Shown: one piece after another, positions 44,712-54,309 of the stretch | How positions within the stretch are numbered: the first letter of the stretch is position 1 | How the letters are laid out: each line of letters starts with the position of its first letter | From: CALDUY01 sp046350255 | GTDB taxonomy: Bacteria > Planctomycetota > Planctomycetia > Gemmatales > Gemmataceae | Length of the DNA stretch: 64,000 nt | Assembly: GCA_046350255.1 (NCBI GenBank) | Contig: JAXMAV010000012.1 | Coordinates: 62,001 to 126,000 of the forward strand | Direction: 5' to 3' | Translations under genes and position numbers: made by a program | The notes under the pieces: model-generated | What the model saw: only the letters and a program-made list of their open reading frames with translations | Database searches by the model: none | What the model was told of the DNA's origin: nothing

Positions 44712-46937
44712 ATGAGGCTTCAGGTTGCGATTCTCCCGGTCGCTACCGTGCTGGGATTGCTGATCGTGGCATCCTCGGCATCAGCATCGCACTGCGGGGC
44801 GTGCCAGTACCCAGTGCATGCCTCGCACCCGGAGCAGTGCTGCCCCCCCGCGGTCCGTTACCGGATCTGCTACCAGACAGTGTTGGAGGACCAGCCGCAG
44901 GTATGCTATCGGCCGGTCTATCGGACAGTGATGAAGGAATGCCGGTACACCACCTATCGGCCGGTGTACGAACAGCATGTGCGCGAGCACATGGTCCCGG
45001 TGGTTCGGGCCGTTCCTGTGGAAAAGGAAGTGGTACAGCGTTACTGCGTCATGAAGCCCGTCTATGAGACGGTCATGACGCCAGTGACGCAGGTGGTGTG
45101 CAAGCCGGTGGTGCAGACCTACCAAGTGCCACAGCATTACTGCACTTATCACCCCGTTTATCAGAACCACGAGCGCGTGGAATGTTACACGGTGTGCAAG
45201 CCGGTGGTGCAGACCTACCAGGTGCCACAGCATTACTGCACCTATCACCCCGTTTATCAGAACCACGAGCGCGTGGAATGTTACACCGTCCCGCGCTACT
45301 ACACGCAGTGTTACCAGGTGCCGCAGTATTACTGCACCTATCACCCGGTCTACCAGCAGCACTTCCGCACGGAGTGCTACACGGTGTGCAAGCCGGTGGT
45401 GCAGACCTACGAGGTGCCGGTTCGCTGGTGTACCTATCACCCGGTGTACGAGCAGCACGTCCGCAAGGAATGCTACACCGTTCCGCGCTATTACACGCAG
45501 ACGTATCAGGTGCCGGTGCACTGGTGCACCTATCACCCGGTCTACCAGCAGCACGTACGTGAAGAAAAGTACGTGGTGCATCGTCAGCATGTCGAGTGCT
45601 ACCAGGAACCGTATTGCTACACCACGCATCACCCCATCTACGAGCAGCACGTCAAGCACGTGCCTGTGACCTGCTACAAGCCGGTGATGGAGCAGGTGTG
45701 CTACCAGGTGAAGTCCTGCGTGATGGAACCGGTCTATCGCGACGTGGAAGTGTGCGTGGAGTCGGGTTCATGGAAGTGTGAGCCCTGCTACGTTCCTGGC
45801 CCGGTGGTATGCAAGAGCTATCGCGCCGAGGGAATCTGGCATTTCGACCCGTGCACCTGCCAGTCGTACTACTGCCCTGGTCCTTGCGTGTCGGTGCCCG
45901 TGCAATGCCCGGGTCACTGGACGACGAAGAAGGTGTGGGTGCCGCACATGGAAAAGAAGACGGTCCGCACCTGCTCGTACGTCCCGCGTGAGAAGGTCGA
46001 CACGGTCACCTGCAATGTCTGCAAGATGGTTCCATACACAGTCATGCAGCAGGTGCCCTATACCACGTGCCGAGTGGAGACGAAGCAGCATGTCGGCTAC
46101 GTCACGAAGCAGCGCTGCACGCTGATTCCTGAGGTGAAGACACGCTGCATCCCGTACACCACCTGCCACATGGTTCGTCAGGACCACTGCAAGATGGTGA
46201 CGCACTGCAAGACCTACTGCGTGCCTGAGGTGAAGGAACGCTGCATCCCCTACACCACGTGCCGGTATGTCCGTCAGGACCATTGCAAGATGGTCACCTG
46301 CTGCAAGACCATCATGGTTCCCGAGGTGAAGACTCGCCAGGTGCCTTACACCACCTGCCACATGGTCAAGCAGACCCACTGCCGGATGATCACCTGCCAG
46401 CGCACCTACTGTGTGCCGGAAGTGAAGACCCGGAAGATCTGCTGGCAGACTTGCCGGATGGTGCGCCAGGATCACTGCCGGATGATCACCTGCCAGAAGA
46501 CCATCATGGTCCCTGAGGTGAAGACCCGGAAGGTGTGCTGGCAGACCTGCCACGTGGTGACGCAGCAGCACTGCAAGTGGATCACCTGCCAGAAGACCAT
46601 CATGGTGCCCGAGTGCAAGGTCATTCAGGTGCCGACTACGGTGTGCCGCATGGTGCCCGAGGAGAAGGTCTGTGTGCAGAAGGTCTGCTCGGTGAACTAC
46701 GTGACCGAGTACCAGAAGTGCGTCACTCCGTACGTGACCTGCAAGATGGTTCCCGAGGAGTGCGTGAAACTGGTGCCGACGACCACCTGCGAGATGCAGG
46801 CCTGCGTGGTCAACACCAAGGTGTGCCGTATGGTGCCGGTCTGCGTGCCAGTGTGTGAGGAGCCAGCCTGCCCGGTTTCGGTGAGCCACGGCGAGTGGTT
46901 CGCTCGCACCATCAACAAGGCTAAGTGCTGCAAGTAA
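44712..46937 (+). CDS. Cysteine-rich YTV-repeat cell-wall protein
   Basis: This 741-residue secreted protein starts at ATG 44712 after AGGAGAGAGAA, with a signal peptide (about 1-25). The rest is one long array of short repeats rich in Cys, Tyr, Thr and Val. The first part repeats CTYHPVYQNHERVECYTV and related units; the second part repeats PYTTCHMVRQDHCKMVTCCKT and related units. This composition matches the YTV proteins described as wall proteins in planctomycetes such as Rhodopirellula. The many cysteines suggest disulfide cross-linking of the proteinaceous wall. It is followed by a strong terminator. Confidence 0.88.
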   Translation: MRLQVAILPVATVLGLLIVASSASASHCGACQYPVHASHPEQCCPPAVRYRICYQTVLEDQPQVCYRPVYRTVMKECRYTTYRPVYEQHVREHMVPVVRAVPVEKEVVQRYCVMKPVYETVMTPVTQVVCKPVVQTYQVPQHYCTYHPVYQNHERVECYTVCKPVVQTYQVPQHYCTYHPVYQNHERVECYTVPRYYTQCYQVPQYYCTYHPVYQQHFRTECYTVCKPVVQTYEVPVRWCTYHPVYEQHVRKECYTVPRYYTQTYQVPVHWCTYHPVYQQHVREEKYVVHRQHVECYQEPYCYTTHHPIYEQHVKHVPVTCYKPVMEQVCYQVKSCVMEPVYRDVEVCVESGSWKCEPCYVPGPVVCKSYRAEGIWHFDPCTCQSYYCPGPCVSVPVQCPGHWTTKKVWVPHMEKKTVRTCSYVPREKVDTVTCNVCKMVPYTVMQQVPYTTCRVETKQHVGYVTKQRCTLIPEVKTRCIPYTTCHMVRQDHCKMVTHCKTYCVPEVKERCIPYTTCRYVRQDHCKMVTCCKTIMVPEVKTRQVPYTTCHMVKQTHCRMITCQRTYCVPEVKTRKICWQTCRMVRQDHCRMITCQKTIMVPEVKTRKVCWQTCHVVTQQHCKWITCQKTIMVPECKVIQVPTTVCRMVPEEKVCVQKVCSVNYVTEYQKCVTPYVTCKMVPEECVKLVPTTTCEMQACVVNTKVCRMVPVCVPVCEEPACPVSVSHGEWFARTINKAKCCK
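45096..45287 (+). repeat. 96-bp tandem duplication inside the YTV gene
   Basis: Two adjacent 96-base units (45096-45191 and 45192-45287) differ at about three positions, encoding two almost identical 32-residue blocks. This is the freshest duplication in the array and shows how the protein can grow by unequal exchange. Confidence 0.9.
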
Positions 46938-46983
46938 CTGTCAAACAGGGGGAGTGATCCTCTCCCCGTGAGACCACCGCAGA

Positions 46984-47010
46984 AGAAGGCCGGGCTCGTC
47001 CCGGCCTTCT
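46984..47010 (+). terminator. Intrinsic-type terminator after the YTV gene
   Basis: A perfect 11-bp stem (46984-46994 with 47000-47010, loop CTCGT) follows the YTV stop by about 45 bases and is followed by CGCGTTT. A smaller hairpin (GGGGAG/CTCCCC, 46949-46967) lies between. Together they should terminate the highly expressed wall gene. Confidence 0.7.
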
Positions 47011-47077
47011 CGCGTTTGCCAGGTGCATTCCCCACGCCGGAATGCTAAACTGGGCGCTTCCTGCCGTGGAGTTTCTC

Positions 47078-50023
47078 ATGCGCACGCTCACACCTTTGCT
47101 GGCCCTGGCCCTGCTGCTTCCAGGGAATGGCAGAGCGGCACCGCCTCCTGCTAAGCGGATCGATTTTGTTCGCGATGTGCGGCCGATCCTGGAGGCACGC
47201 TGCCTGCGTTGCCATGGCCCGGAACGTCAGAAGGGCGACCTGCGCGTTGATCGCCGCGATTCACTTCTTCGCGCTGGCGTCGTGCCGGGTAAGAGTCGGA
47301 ACAGTCCTATCCTCGACCGCCTGGCACCCCATGCCGACGATGGGAAGATGCCTCCCACCGGTCCGCGCCTTACTCCAACCCAGTACCGCATCGTGGCAGA
47401 CTGGATCGACCAGGGCGCCCAGATGCTCGACGCGGATACACCTCCGATCATGCACTGGTCATACCGCCGGCTCAGTCGTCCCCAGGTGCCCTCGGTGCGC
47501 GATGCCCAGAGTGTGATTAACCCTGTGGATGCCTTCCTTCAAGCGCGGCTCGAGCGCGCGGGGCTCCGCCCTGCTCCGCCTGCTGAGAAGCGCGTGCTGT
47601 TGCGCCGGCTCTACTTCGACCTGCTGGGGCTGCCTCCCGCGCCCGAGGCGCTGGCTGCCTTCGAGGCGGACACCCGGCCGGACGCTTACGAGCGCATCGT
47701 CGAGCAACTGCTGGCCTCACCTGCCCTCGGCGAGCGCTATGCCCGGCACTGGCTCGACGTGGTCCATTTCGCCGAGACGCATGGCCACGATCAGGATGTG
47801 CCGCGCGAACATGCATGGCCCTATCGCGATTATCTCATCCGGGCATTCAACGAGGATCGCCCTTGGCCCCGGATGATCGAGGAGCAGATCGCGGGCGATA
47901 CGCTCTATCCGGAAACGTCGGAGGGCATCGTCGCCACTGGGATGCTGGCTGCCGGGCCATGGGACGAAAGCTCGCAGCAATCAATCCGCGATGACACCCT
48001 CGACAAGAAGCAGGCCCAGAACCTCGACCGCGACGACATCGTCTCGACGGTGTTTGGCGCCTTCACCAGCACCACGGTCCACTGCGCGCGCTGCCACGAC
48101 CACAAGTTCGATCCGATCACCCAGCGCGAGTATTACGGCCTGCAGGCGGTATTTGCCGGGATCGATCGCGCCGAGCGCAAGTTCGACCCCGACCCGGTGG
48201 TACATCGTCGTCGGCAGACTCTGCTGGAACGTCAAAAGGCGATCCTGGCAGCTCCTGCGACCGAGTTGCTTTCTGCTGCGAACGAACGTCGCGTCTCCGA
48301 CTGGGTGACGCGACGCGCAGGGAATACCTGGCAGGTGCTGACTCCAATCACGGTCACAACGAGCCATGGCTCAGTCCCCACCACTCTGGGTGATGGCTCC
48401 GTGCGCTTCGGCGGACCCCGGCCCGAGCGCGATACCTATTTCGTGACGACCAGCGCGGCCCTTCCCCGGATCACGGCAATCCGCCTCGAGGTGCTAACGG
48501 ATGACAACTTACCGCACAAGGGCCCGGGTCGGCAGGAGAACGGCAACCTCCATCTCAACGAGTTCCGCATTCAGGCCGGAACGGCCTCCGTGGCGATTCG
48601 CTCCGCGACGGCGGACTTCGATCAGCTGGGCTGGGACATTCGCCGGGCAATTGATGGCCAGCCAGCCACAGCATGGGGCATTTACCCGGCGGTAGGTCGC
48701 TCGCACCAGGCGGTATTCTTCCTTGCTCAGCCACTTGTCCAGAGTGGGGGAGTTCGCCTGCGCTTCACGCTCGAACAGACGCACGGTCAGGGGCACCTGA
48801 TCGGTCGATTACGGCTGGCCGCCACCGGAGCAATCCACCCTGGAGCCATCGAACCACTCCCTGCAGAGGTGGCCGCTAGCCTGACCGTGGAGGCTTCTCG
48901 CCGAACGGTGCAGGAGCGAACCATCCTGACTCGCCACGTACTCATCGAAGAAGTGAAAAGCGATCTGGCTCGTCTGCCTTCTGAACAGCGCGTCTTCGCC
49001 GCCGCCAGCGATTTTCAGCCGGTGAGTAGCTTTCAACCAGCGAAGGGCTGCCGCCCGGTGCAGATTCTTGGACGCGGCGAGATCACTCGTCCCCTGGGAC
49101 TGGCCCAGCCGGGGGCGCTCTCGTTCCTGGTAGGGGCTCCTTCGACACTGGCTATCGATCAACCTGAGCTGGAAGGAGCGCGCCGGGCAGCTCTGGCGCG
49201 CTGGATCAGCGACCGGCGCAACAGCCTGGTATGGCGATCGATGGCCAACCGCCTGTGGCATCTTCACCTGGGACGAGGCATCGTGACCTCAGTGGGCGAT
49301 CTCGGCAAGATGGGTGCGCCGCCTAGTCATCCCGAACTGCTTGACTGGCTGGCGGCTGAGCTACGCGACACGGGGTCGCTCAAGCACATCCACCGCCTGA
49401 TCGTCACCAGCGCTGCCTATCGCCGGGCAGTGCGGCACGACCCAATCGCCGCTCGGATTGATGCCGACAACACCCTGCTCTGGCGCGGCAATCGTAACCG
49501 GCTGGACGCCGAAAGTCTGCGTGACGCCGTCCTCGCCGTCGCTGGCCAACTCGACCGCCAGATGGGCGGCCCATCGGTCAAGCAGTTCACGGTGTCGCCT
49601 GGCATCCACGTCACTCCCAACGTCCACTACGAGCAGTTCGATCTCGATTCGCCCGGCGCCTCACGGCGGAGCATCTACCGTTTCCTGTTCCGCACCTTGC
49701 CAGATCCACTGTTTGAGACATTCGACTGCCCCGATGCCTCGCTCTTCGCGCCGGTGCGTGCCTCCTCGATCACCCCGCTGCAGGCGCTGGCCCTGCTCAA
49801 CGATCGCTTCATGGTGCGGATGGCCGAGCGATTTGCCCGACGACTAGAAGCGGAGTGCGGCCAGGATGTCGAAGCGGCGGTGCGTCGGGGCTTTCCTTTG
49901 GCCCTGGGCCGGCCCGGTCAGCCCGATGAGGTGCGCTGGCTGACGACACATGCCCGGCAGCACGGCCTGGCGGCGGTGTGTCGGCTGCTGTTTAACTGCA
50001 ACGAGTTTCTCTTCGTCGAGTGA
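47078..50023 (+). CDS. PSCyt1-DUF1549-DUF1553 protein
   Basis: From ATG 47078 (GGAG upstream) this 981-residue protein has a signal peptide (1-20), a planctomycete cytochrome domain with CLRCH (42-46) and MPPTGPRLTP, then DUF1549. DUF1549 includes YARHWLDVVHFAETHGHDQD and CARCHDHKFDPITQREYY, with a second haem-like site. A discoidin-like beta region (about 420-600) follows, then DUF1553 (SNRLWHLHLGRGIVTSVGDLG-type, about 725-975). It is followed 17 bases later by the DUF1501 gene, the usual planctomycete pairing. The enzymatic role is unknown. Confidence 0.92.
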   Translation: MRTLTPLLALALLLPGNGRAAPPPAKRIDFVRDVRPILEARCLRCHGPERQKGDLRVDRRDSLLRAGVVPGKSRNSPILDRLAPHADDGKMPPTGPRLTPTQYRIVADWIDQGAQMLDADTPPIMHWSYRRLSRPQVPSVRDAQSVINPVDAFLQARLERAGLRPAPPAEKRVLLRRLYFDLLGLPPAPEALAAFEADTRPDAYERIVEQLLASPALGERYARHWLDVVHFAETHGHDQDVPREHAWPYRDYLIRAFNEDRPWPRMIEEQIAGDTLYPETSEGIVATGMLAAGPWDESSQQSIRDDTLDKKQAQNLDRDDIVSTVFGAFTSTTVHCARCHDHKFDPITQREYYGLQAVFAGIDRAERKFDPDPVVHRRRQTLLERQKAILAAPATELLSAANERRVSDWVTRRAGNTWQVLTPITVTTSHGSVPTTLGDGSVRFGGPRPERDTYFVTTSAALPRITAIRLEVLTDDNLPHKGPGRQENGNLHLNEFRIQAGTASVAIRSATADFDQLGWDIRRAIDGQPATAWGIYPAVGRSHQAVFFLAQPLVQSGGVRLRFTLEQTHGQGHLIGRLRLAATGAIHPGAIEPLPAEVAASLTVEASRRTVQERTILTRHVLIEEVKSDLARLPSEQRVFAAASDFQPVSSFQPAKGCRPVQILGRGEITRPLGLAQPGALSFLVGAPSTLAIDQPELEGARRAALARWISDRRNSLVWRSMANRLWHLHLGRGIVTSVGDLGKMGAPPSHPELLDWLAAELRDTGSLKHIHRLIVTSAAYRRAVRHDPIAARIDADNTLLWRGNRNRLDAESLRDAVLAVAGQLDRQMGGPSVKQFTVSPGIHVTPNVHYEQFDLDSPGASRRSIYRFLFRTLPDPLFETFDCPDASLFAPVRASSITPLQALALLNDRFMVRMAERFARRLEAECGQDVEAAVRRGFPLALGRPGQPDEVRWLTTHARQHGLAAVCRLLFNCNEFLFVE

Positions 50024-50040
50024 GAGATCGAGGTGCGAAC

Positions 50041-51462
50041 ATGACACTGCTACATCGACGAGAGCTGCTGTGGCACCTGGGCGGAGGCCTGGGCGGTATC
50101 GCGCTCACCCAGCTGCTCGCGGAGGACGGAGTTCTTGCAGCTGCGCCGCGCGACGATCTCGCTGGCGGCATTCACCATCGGGCCCGGGCTCGGCGAGTCA
50201 TTCAGCTATTCATGAATGGTGGCGTCAGCCAGATGGACACCTTCGATCACAAGCCGTTGCTCGACAAACAGCACGGCAAGAAATTTGATCCCGGCGGCGG
50301 TGTGCGCGTCGAGGCGGTCACCTCCACGCCGGGCCAGGTGCTTCGCTGCCCGTTTCCCTTCGCCCAGCATGGCCAGTGCGGACGCTGGGTGTCGGGCGTC
50401 TTTCCCCACCTGGCGAAGTGCGTCGATGACCTGGGGTTCATCTTCGGCATCGGATCGAAGACAAACGTGCATGGTCCGGCCAGTTACATGATGAACACCG
50501 GCTTCACTCTGCCGGGGTTTCCCTGCCTGGGTGCCTGGCTCTCCTACGGCCTGGGAGCGCTAAGTCGCGACCTGCCTACCTTCGTCGTGCTGCCGGATCA
50601 ACGCGGCCTGCCGTACAACAACCTGGGTAACTTCTCGTCGGGCTTTCTGCCGGTAGTGCATCAGGGCACGGTGGTACGTCTCAACGCTGCGGACCCCATC
50701 CCCTTCCTGGGGCCACCTCCCGGAACCCGGTTTATCACTCCCCCCGGAGAACAGGCTGGGCTGGAGATCCTTCGCCGAATGAACCAGGCTCATGCCGAGC
50801 GCAACCCGGGCGATTCCCGTCTGGAAGGCCGGATAGCGGCCTACGAGCTGGCCGCCCGGATGCAGCGCAGCGCACCGGAGGCGTTTGACCTCCACCGCGA
50901 ATCGCGCCCGGTCCGAGATCTCTACGGGGTGGACGATCCGACCACGGGCCCCTTCGCCAAAAGCTGCCTGACCGCCCGGCGGCTGGTGGAGCGCGGAGTA
51001 CGGTTTGTCCAGGTCTGGTCGGGCGCGGGTGGACCGGCAAACAACTGGGACAACCACGGGAACATTCAGACCGAACTGGCCGGCATCGCCCGGCAGGTGG
51101 ACCAGCCGATAGCCTCCCTCCTGCGAGATCTCAAAAGTCGAGGATTGCTCGAGGACACTCTGGTGGTCTGGTGCAGCGAGTTCGGCCGACAGCCGTTCAG
51201 CCAGGGATCGCTGGGACGAGATCACAATGGCGGCGCCGGTGTGGCCTGGCTTGCCGGGGCCGGTATCAAGGGCGGCACCGTGACCGGGGCCAGCGACGAG
51301 TGGGGCTGGCGCTCGCCCAGGCCGCTGTACAGCTACGATCTTCACGCCACCATTATGCACCTGCTGGGCATCGACCACGAGCGCCTTACCTTCCGCCACA
51401 ACGGAGCCGACCGCCGGCTGACCGACGTGCATGGCCACGTGCTGCACGATCTGCTGGCCTGA
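50041..51462 (+). CDS. DUF1501 protein
   Basis: This 473-residue protein has a twin-arginine-like N-terminus (HRRELLWHLGGGLGGIALTQLL), followed by the DUF1501 core, a sulfatase/phosphatase-related fold. Motifs include FMNGGVSQMDTFDHKP, FAQHGQCGRWVSGVFPHLA, WCSEFGRQPF and DHNGGAGVAWLAGAGIKGG. It is translated from ATG 50041 after GAGGT and follows the DUF1549/DUF1553 gene. Exported DUF1501/DUF1549 pairs are a hallmark of planctomycetes but their substrate is not known. Confidence 0.92.
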   Translation: MTLLHRRELLWHLGGGLGGIALTQLLAEDGVLAAAPRDDLAGGIHHRARARRVIQLFMNGGVSQMDTFDHKPLLDKQHGKKFDPGGGVRVEAVTSTPGQVLRCPFPFAQHGQCGRWVSGVFPHLAKCVDDLGFIFGIGSKTNVHGPASYMMNTGFTLPGFPCLGAWLSYGLGALSRDLPTFVVLPDQRGLPYNNLGNFSSGFLPVVHQGTVVRLNAADPIPFLGPPPGTRFITPPGEQAGLEILRRMNQAHAERNPGDSRLEGRIAAYELAARMQRSAPEAFDLHRESRPVRDLYGVDDPTTGPFAKSCLTARRLVERGVRFVQVWSGAGGPANNWDNHGNIQTELAGIARQVDQPIASLLRDLKSRGLLEDTLVVWCSEFGRQPFSQGSLGRDHNGGAGVAWLAGAGIKGGTVTGASDEWGWRSPRPLYSYDLHATIMHLLGIDHERLTFRHNGADRRLTDVHGHVLHDLLA

Positions 51463-51654
51463 GTAAATCGGACAATCTGAGTCCGATGAGAGTAGATGCT
51501 TGACCGCCCTGGATTCGGCCGTTAGGATTCTGAGAATAGCAGAACCACTGGCGCACCCGCGTTCCCACCTGCGTTCTGCAGCCTCCCACCACCATCGCCT
51601 TGCCGAACCTTGCGACCGTCCGGGATAGCTGATTTACCAGGGGAGTCCCAATCG

Positions 51655-54282
51655 ATGACCACGCCTCAGCGGCTGCGCCTGTGTTGCGCGTTGGCTTTGG
51701 CCCTGTTCGGCTGGGCCGTCCCGGTCCAGGCACAACGCAACCCATCCGGGTTACCCAGCCCGCGGCTCTACCAGATCTCCCCGGCTGGCGCGAAGGCTGG
51801 CGCCACTCTGGAGGTCGTGGTGGCAGGGCGTCACCTCGAGGAGGCGGAAAAGCTGGTTTTCAGCCACCCCGGCATCAAGGCCGAGGCGGTTCCTGTGCCG
51901 AAGCCCGAGATCGACCCCAAGACCAAGAAGCCGCTGCCCGTCGCTGGATCGTTGCCGGCCGACCTGTATCGATTCAAGGTGACCGTCGCTCCCGATGTCC
52001 CACTGGGCAATCACGACGTGCGTCTGATCAACAAGTGGGGTGTGAGTAACCCGCGCGTCTTCGTGATCGGAGATCTGACGGAGATCGCCGAGAAAGAGCC
52101 TAACAGTGACGTCGATCAGGCCCAGAAGGTGCAGCTGAACACAACCATCAACGGCGAGATGCAGAGCCCGACCGACGTGGACTATTTCCTGGTGCCCGTC
52201 AAGAAGGGCCAGCGCGTGGTGGTAGCCTGCCTGGCTTCCTCCATCGATAGCCGCTTCCAACCGCAGGTCGAGGTGTTCGACAGCAAGGATCGACAGTTGG
52301 CCTCGAACCGGATCTACCAGGGTTACGATGCCGTCACCGACTTCACCGCGCCGGAAGATGGCGACTACCTGGTCCGGCTGTATCAGTTCACGCACACGTT
52401 CCGAACGGCCATTGTGGGAGGCATCCCGGCCGGTTCGTCCGACAACTTTTATCGCCTGTCGATCACCACGGCGCCGTGGATCGATGCCATCGTTCCCTCG
52501 GTGGTCGAGCCAGGCAAGACCACGACGGTGACACTCTACGGCCGGAACTTGCCTAATGGCACGCTCGATCCTGCTTCGCGCACCGAGGATTCGATCCTGG
52601 AAAAGGCCACGCTCACGGTGACGGCGCCGGCTGACGGACGCGGAAAGTTGCGGTTTTCTGGCCATGTCAGTCCTTCCACTGGCTGGCAGGACGGTATTGA
52701 AGTGCGGGTGAAGAATGCAGCCGGCGCGTCCAACCCGTTCCTGTTGGGGTTGGCCGACGCTCCATTGATCCAGGAGGCCGCCAACAACGACACCCCGGAA
52801 ACGGCTCAGGAAGTGCCCCTGCCCTGTGAAATCGCCGGGCGCATCGAGAAACGCCGCGATCGGGACTGGTACCTGATCACGGCGAAGAAGGGCGAAACCT
52901 GGAACATCGAGGTCACTTCCAGCCGCCTGGGCGCCCCGACGTACATGACCATCCTGGTGCGGAACCAAAAGACCAAGGCGGAGATCTACGAATCGCCGCT
53001 CAACGAGAACACGAACTTACTTTCTCCCAAGTTCTTCAGTCGAAGCGAAGATCCACCTGTTTATCGCTTCACGGCGGCCGAGGACGGCAAGTACGAACTC
53101 CTGGTGGCCAGTCGCGCAGGTGACACCATCTTTGGCCCCCGGCACTCCTACTCCGTGCGCATACAGAAGGATGTCCCGGATTTCCAGTTGGTGGCGCTGG
53201 GGAGTTCCGACGAGTCGCCCGATGTGCCCAGCGTCGGCCAGGGCGGGCACGAGGCGCTGACCGTGGTGGCCAATCGAAGCGACACCTTCAGCGGTGACAT
53301 CGAACTGGCAGTGGAGGGCCTGCCCGCGGGTGTGATCTGTCCGCCGCAGGTGCTAAACGGTTCGGTGCGTCAGGCTTCGCTGGTGCTGACAGCCGCACCG
53401 TCTGCCACCCCTTGGGTGGGGCAGATCAAGGTCAAGGGGACAGCCACCATCAACGGGGTCAAGGTGGTCCGCGAGGCCCGGACCGCTGGCATTATCTGGC
53501 CGGTACAGCCCAACCAGAACACACCCACCATTACCCGCCTCGAGCACGAGCTATGGTTGTCGGTGCGCGGCAAGGCGCCATTCACGTTGTCGCCCACCAT
53601 AGACCGAGCCGAGATCGTGCAGGGAGACAAGGCAACGGTCACGATTGCCATCAATCGGATGCTGCCTGACATCAAGAATCCGGTGCAGGTGAGCCTGATG
53701 GCGCCCCAGAACCGCCCGGGGCTGGAGCTCGCCAATAACCTGCGGTTCAACAACAACCAACCAGTGAACATTAACGCCAACCAGAACGGAGTGCCGGTGC
53801 CTGTGACCGTGGCGAACGACGTGCCTCCAGGTACCTACAACATCGTCTTCCGGGGGCAAACGCAGATCCCCTTCAACAAGAATCCGATGGACAAGAATCG
53901 GCCGAACACCTTCATCGTCCAGGCGTCGGCTCCCATCTCGGTCACGGTGCTTCCCAAATCGCTCGCGCAGGTTTCCCTCTCGACGACCAATCCCACGGTA
54001 AAGATCGGCGGGCAGACCGAACTGATGGTTCGGGTCGTCCGGCTATTCAACTACCAGGGCGAGTTCAAGGTCCAGGTGGTGCTGCCGGCTGGCATCGCAG
54101 GGGTCGAGGCCGCCGAGGTGACAATCCCCGCCAATCAGAACGAGGCCAAGTTGGTTCTCAAGGCGCCCGCCGGCGCGGCACCCGGAGGGAGGTCGAATCT
54201 GGTGGTCAAGGCGACTGCGCTGTTCAACGGTAAGACGCCAACGGTCCACGAAACCAAGTTCAACCTCAACGTGACGAAGTAG
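51655..54282 (+). CDS. Secreted pre-peptidase C-terminal (PPC)-type multidomain protein
   Basis: ATG 51655 (AGGGGAG upstream) begins a signal peptide (MTTPQRLRLCCALALALFG). The 875-residue protein is all beta: an N-terminal IPT/TIG-like region (ISPAGAKAGATLEVVVAGRHLEE), PPC-like domains (EIAEKEPNSDVDQAQKVQLNTTINGEM, then DVDYFLVPVKKGQRVVVACLAS; a second at ANNDTPETAQEVPLPCEIAGRIEKRRDRDWY). Ig-like domains occupy the C-terminal half. No catalytic domain is present, so it is probably an adhesive or structural surface protein. It is 27 bases upstream of the cytochrome-WD40 gene and likely co-transcribed. Confidence 0.85.
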   Translation: MTTPQRLRLCCALALALFGWAVPVQAQRNPSGLPSPRLYQISPAGAKAGATLEVVVAGRHLEEAEKLVFSHPGIKAEAVPVPKPEIDPKTKKPLPVAGSLPADLYRFKVTVAPDVPLGNHDVRLINKWGVSNPRVFVIGDLTEIAEKEPNSDVDQAQKVQLNTTINGEMQSPTDVDYFLVPVKKGQRVVVACLASSIDSRFQPQVEVFDSKDRQLASNRIYQGYDAVTDFTAPEDGDYLVRLYQFTHTFRTAIVGGIPAGSSDNFYRLSITTAPWIDAIVPSVVEPGKTTTVTLYGRNLPNGTLDPASRTEDSILEKATLTVTAPADGRGKLRFSGHVSPSTGWQDGIEVRVKNAAGASNPFLLGLADAPLIQEAANNDTPETAQEVPLPCEIAGRIEKRRDRDWYLITAKKGETWNIEVTSSRLGAPTYMTILVRNQKTKAEIYESPLNENTNLLSPKFFSRSEDPPVYRFTAAEDGKYELLVASRAGDTIFGPRHSYSVRIQKDVPDFQLVALGSSDESPDVPSVGQGGHEALTVVANRSDTFSGDIELAVEGLPAGVICPPQVLNGSVRQASLVLTAAPSATPWVGQIKVKGTATINGVKVVREARTAGIIWPVQPNQNTPTITRLEHELWLSVRGKAPFTLSPTIDRAEIVQGDKATVTIAINRMLPDIKNPVQVSLMAPQNRPGLELANNLRFNNNQPVNINANQNGVPVPVTVANDVPPGTYNIVFRGQTQIPFNKNPMDKNRPNTFIVQASAPISVTVLPKSLAQVSLSTTNPTVKIGGQTELMVRVVRLFNYQGEFKVQVVLPAGIAGVEAAEVTIPANQNEAKLVLKAPAGAAPGGRSNLVVKATALFNGKTPTVHETKFNLNVTK

Positions 54283-54309
54283 GCATCCGCTCGTTCGCTG
54301 GAGAGACTC

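Noticed and set aside
45096..45287. The 96-bp tandem units considered as a CRISPR or other repeat array.
   Set aside because: They are in-frame protein repeats, with no spacers and no cas genes.
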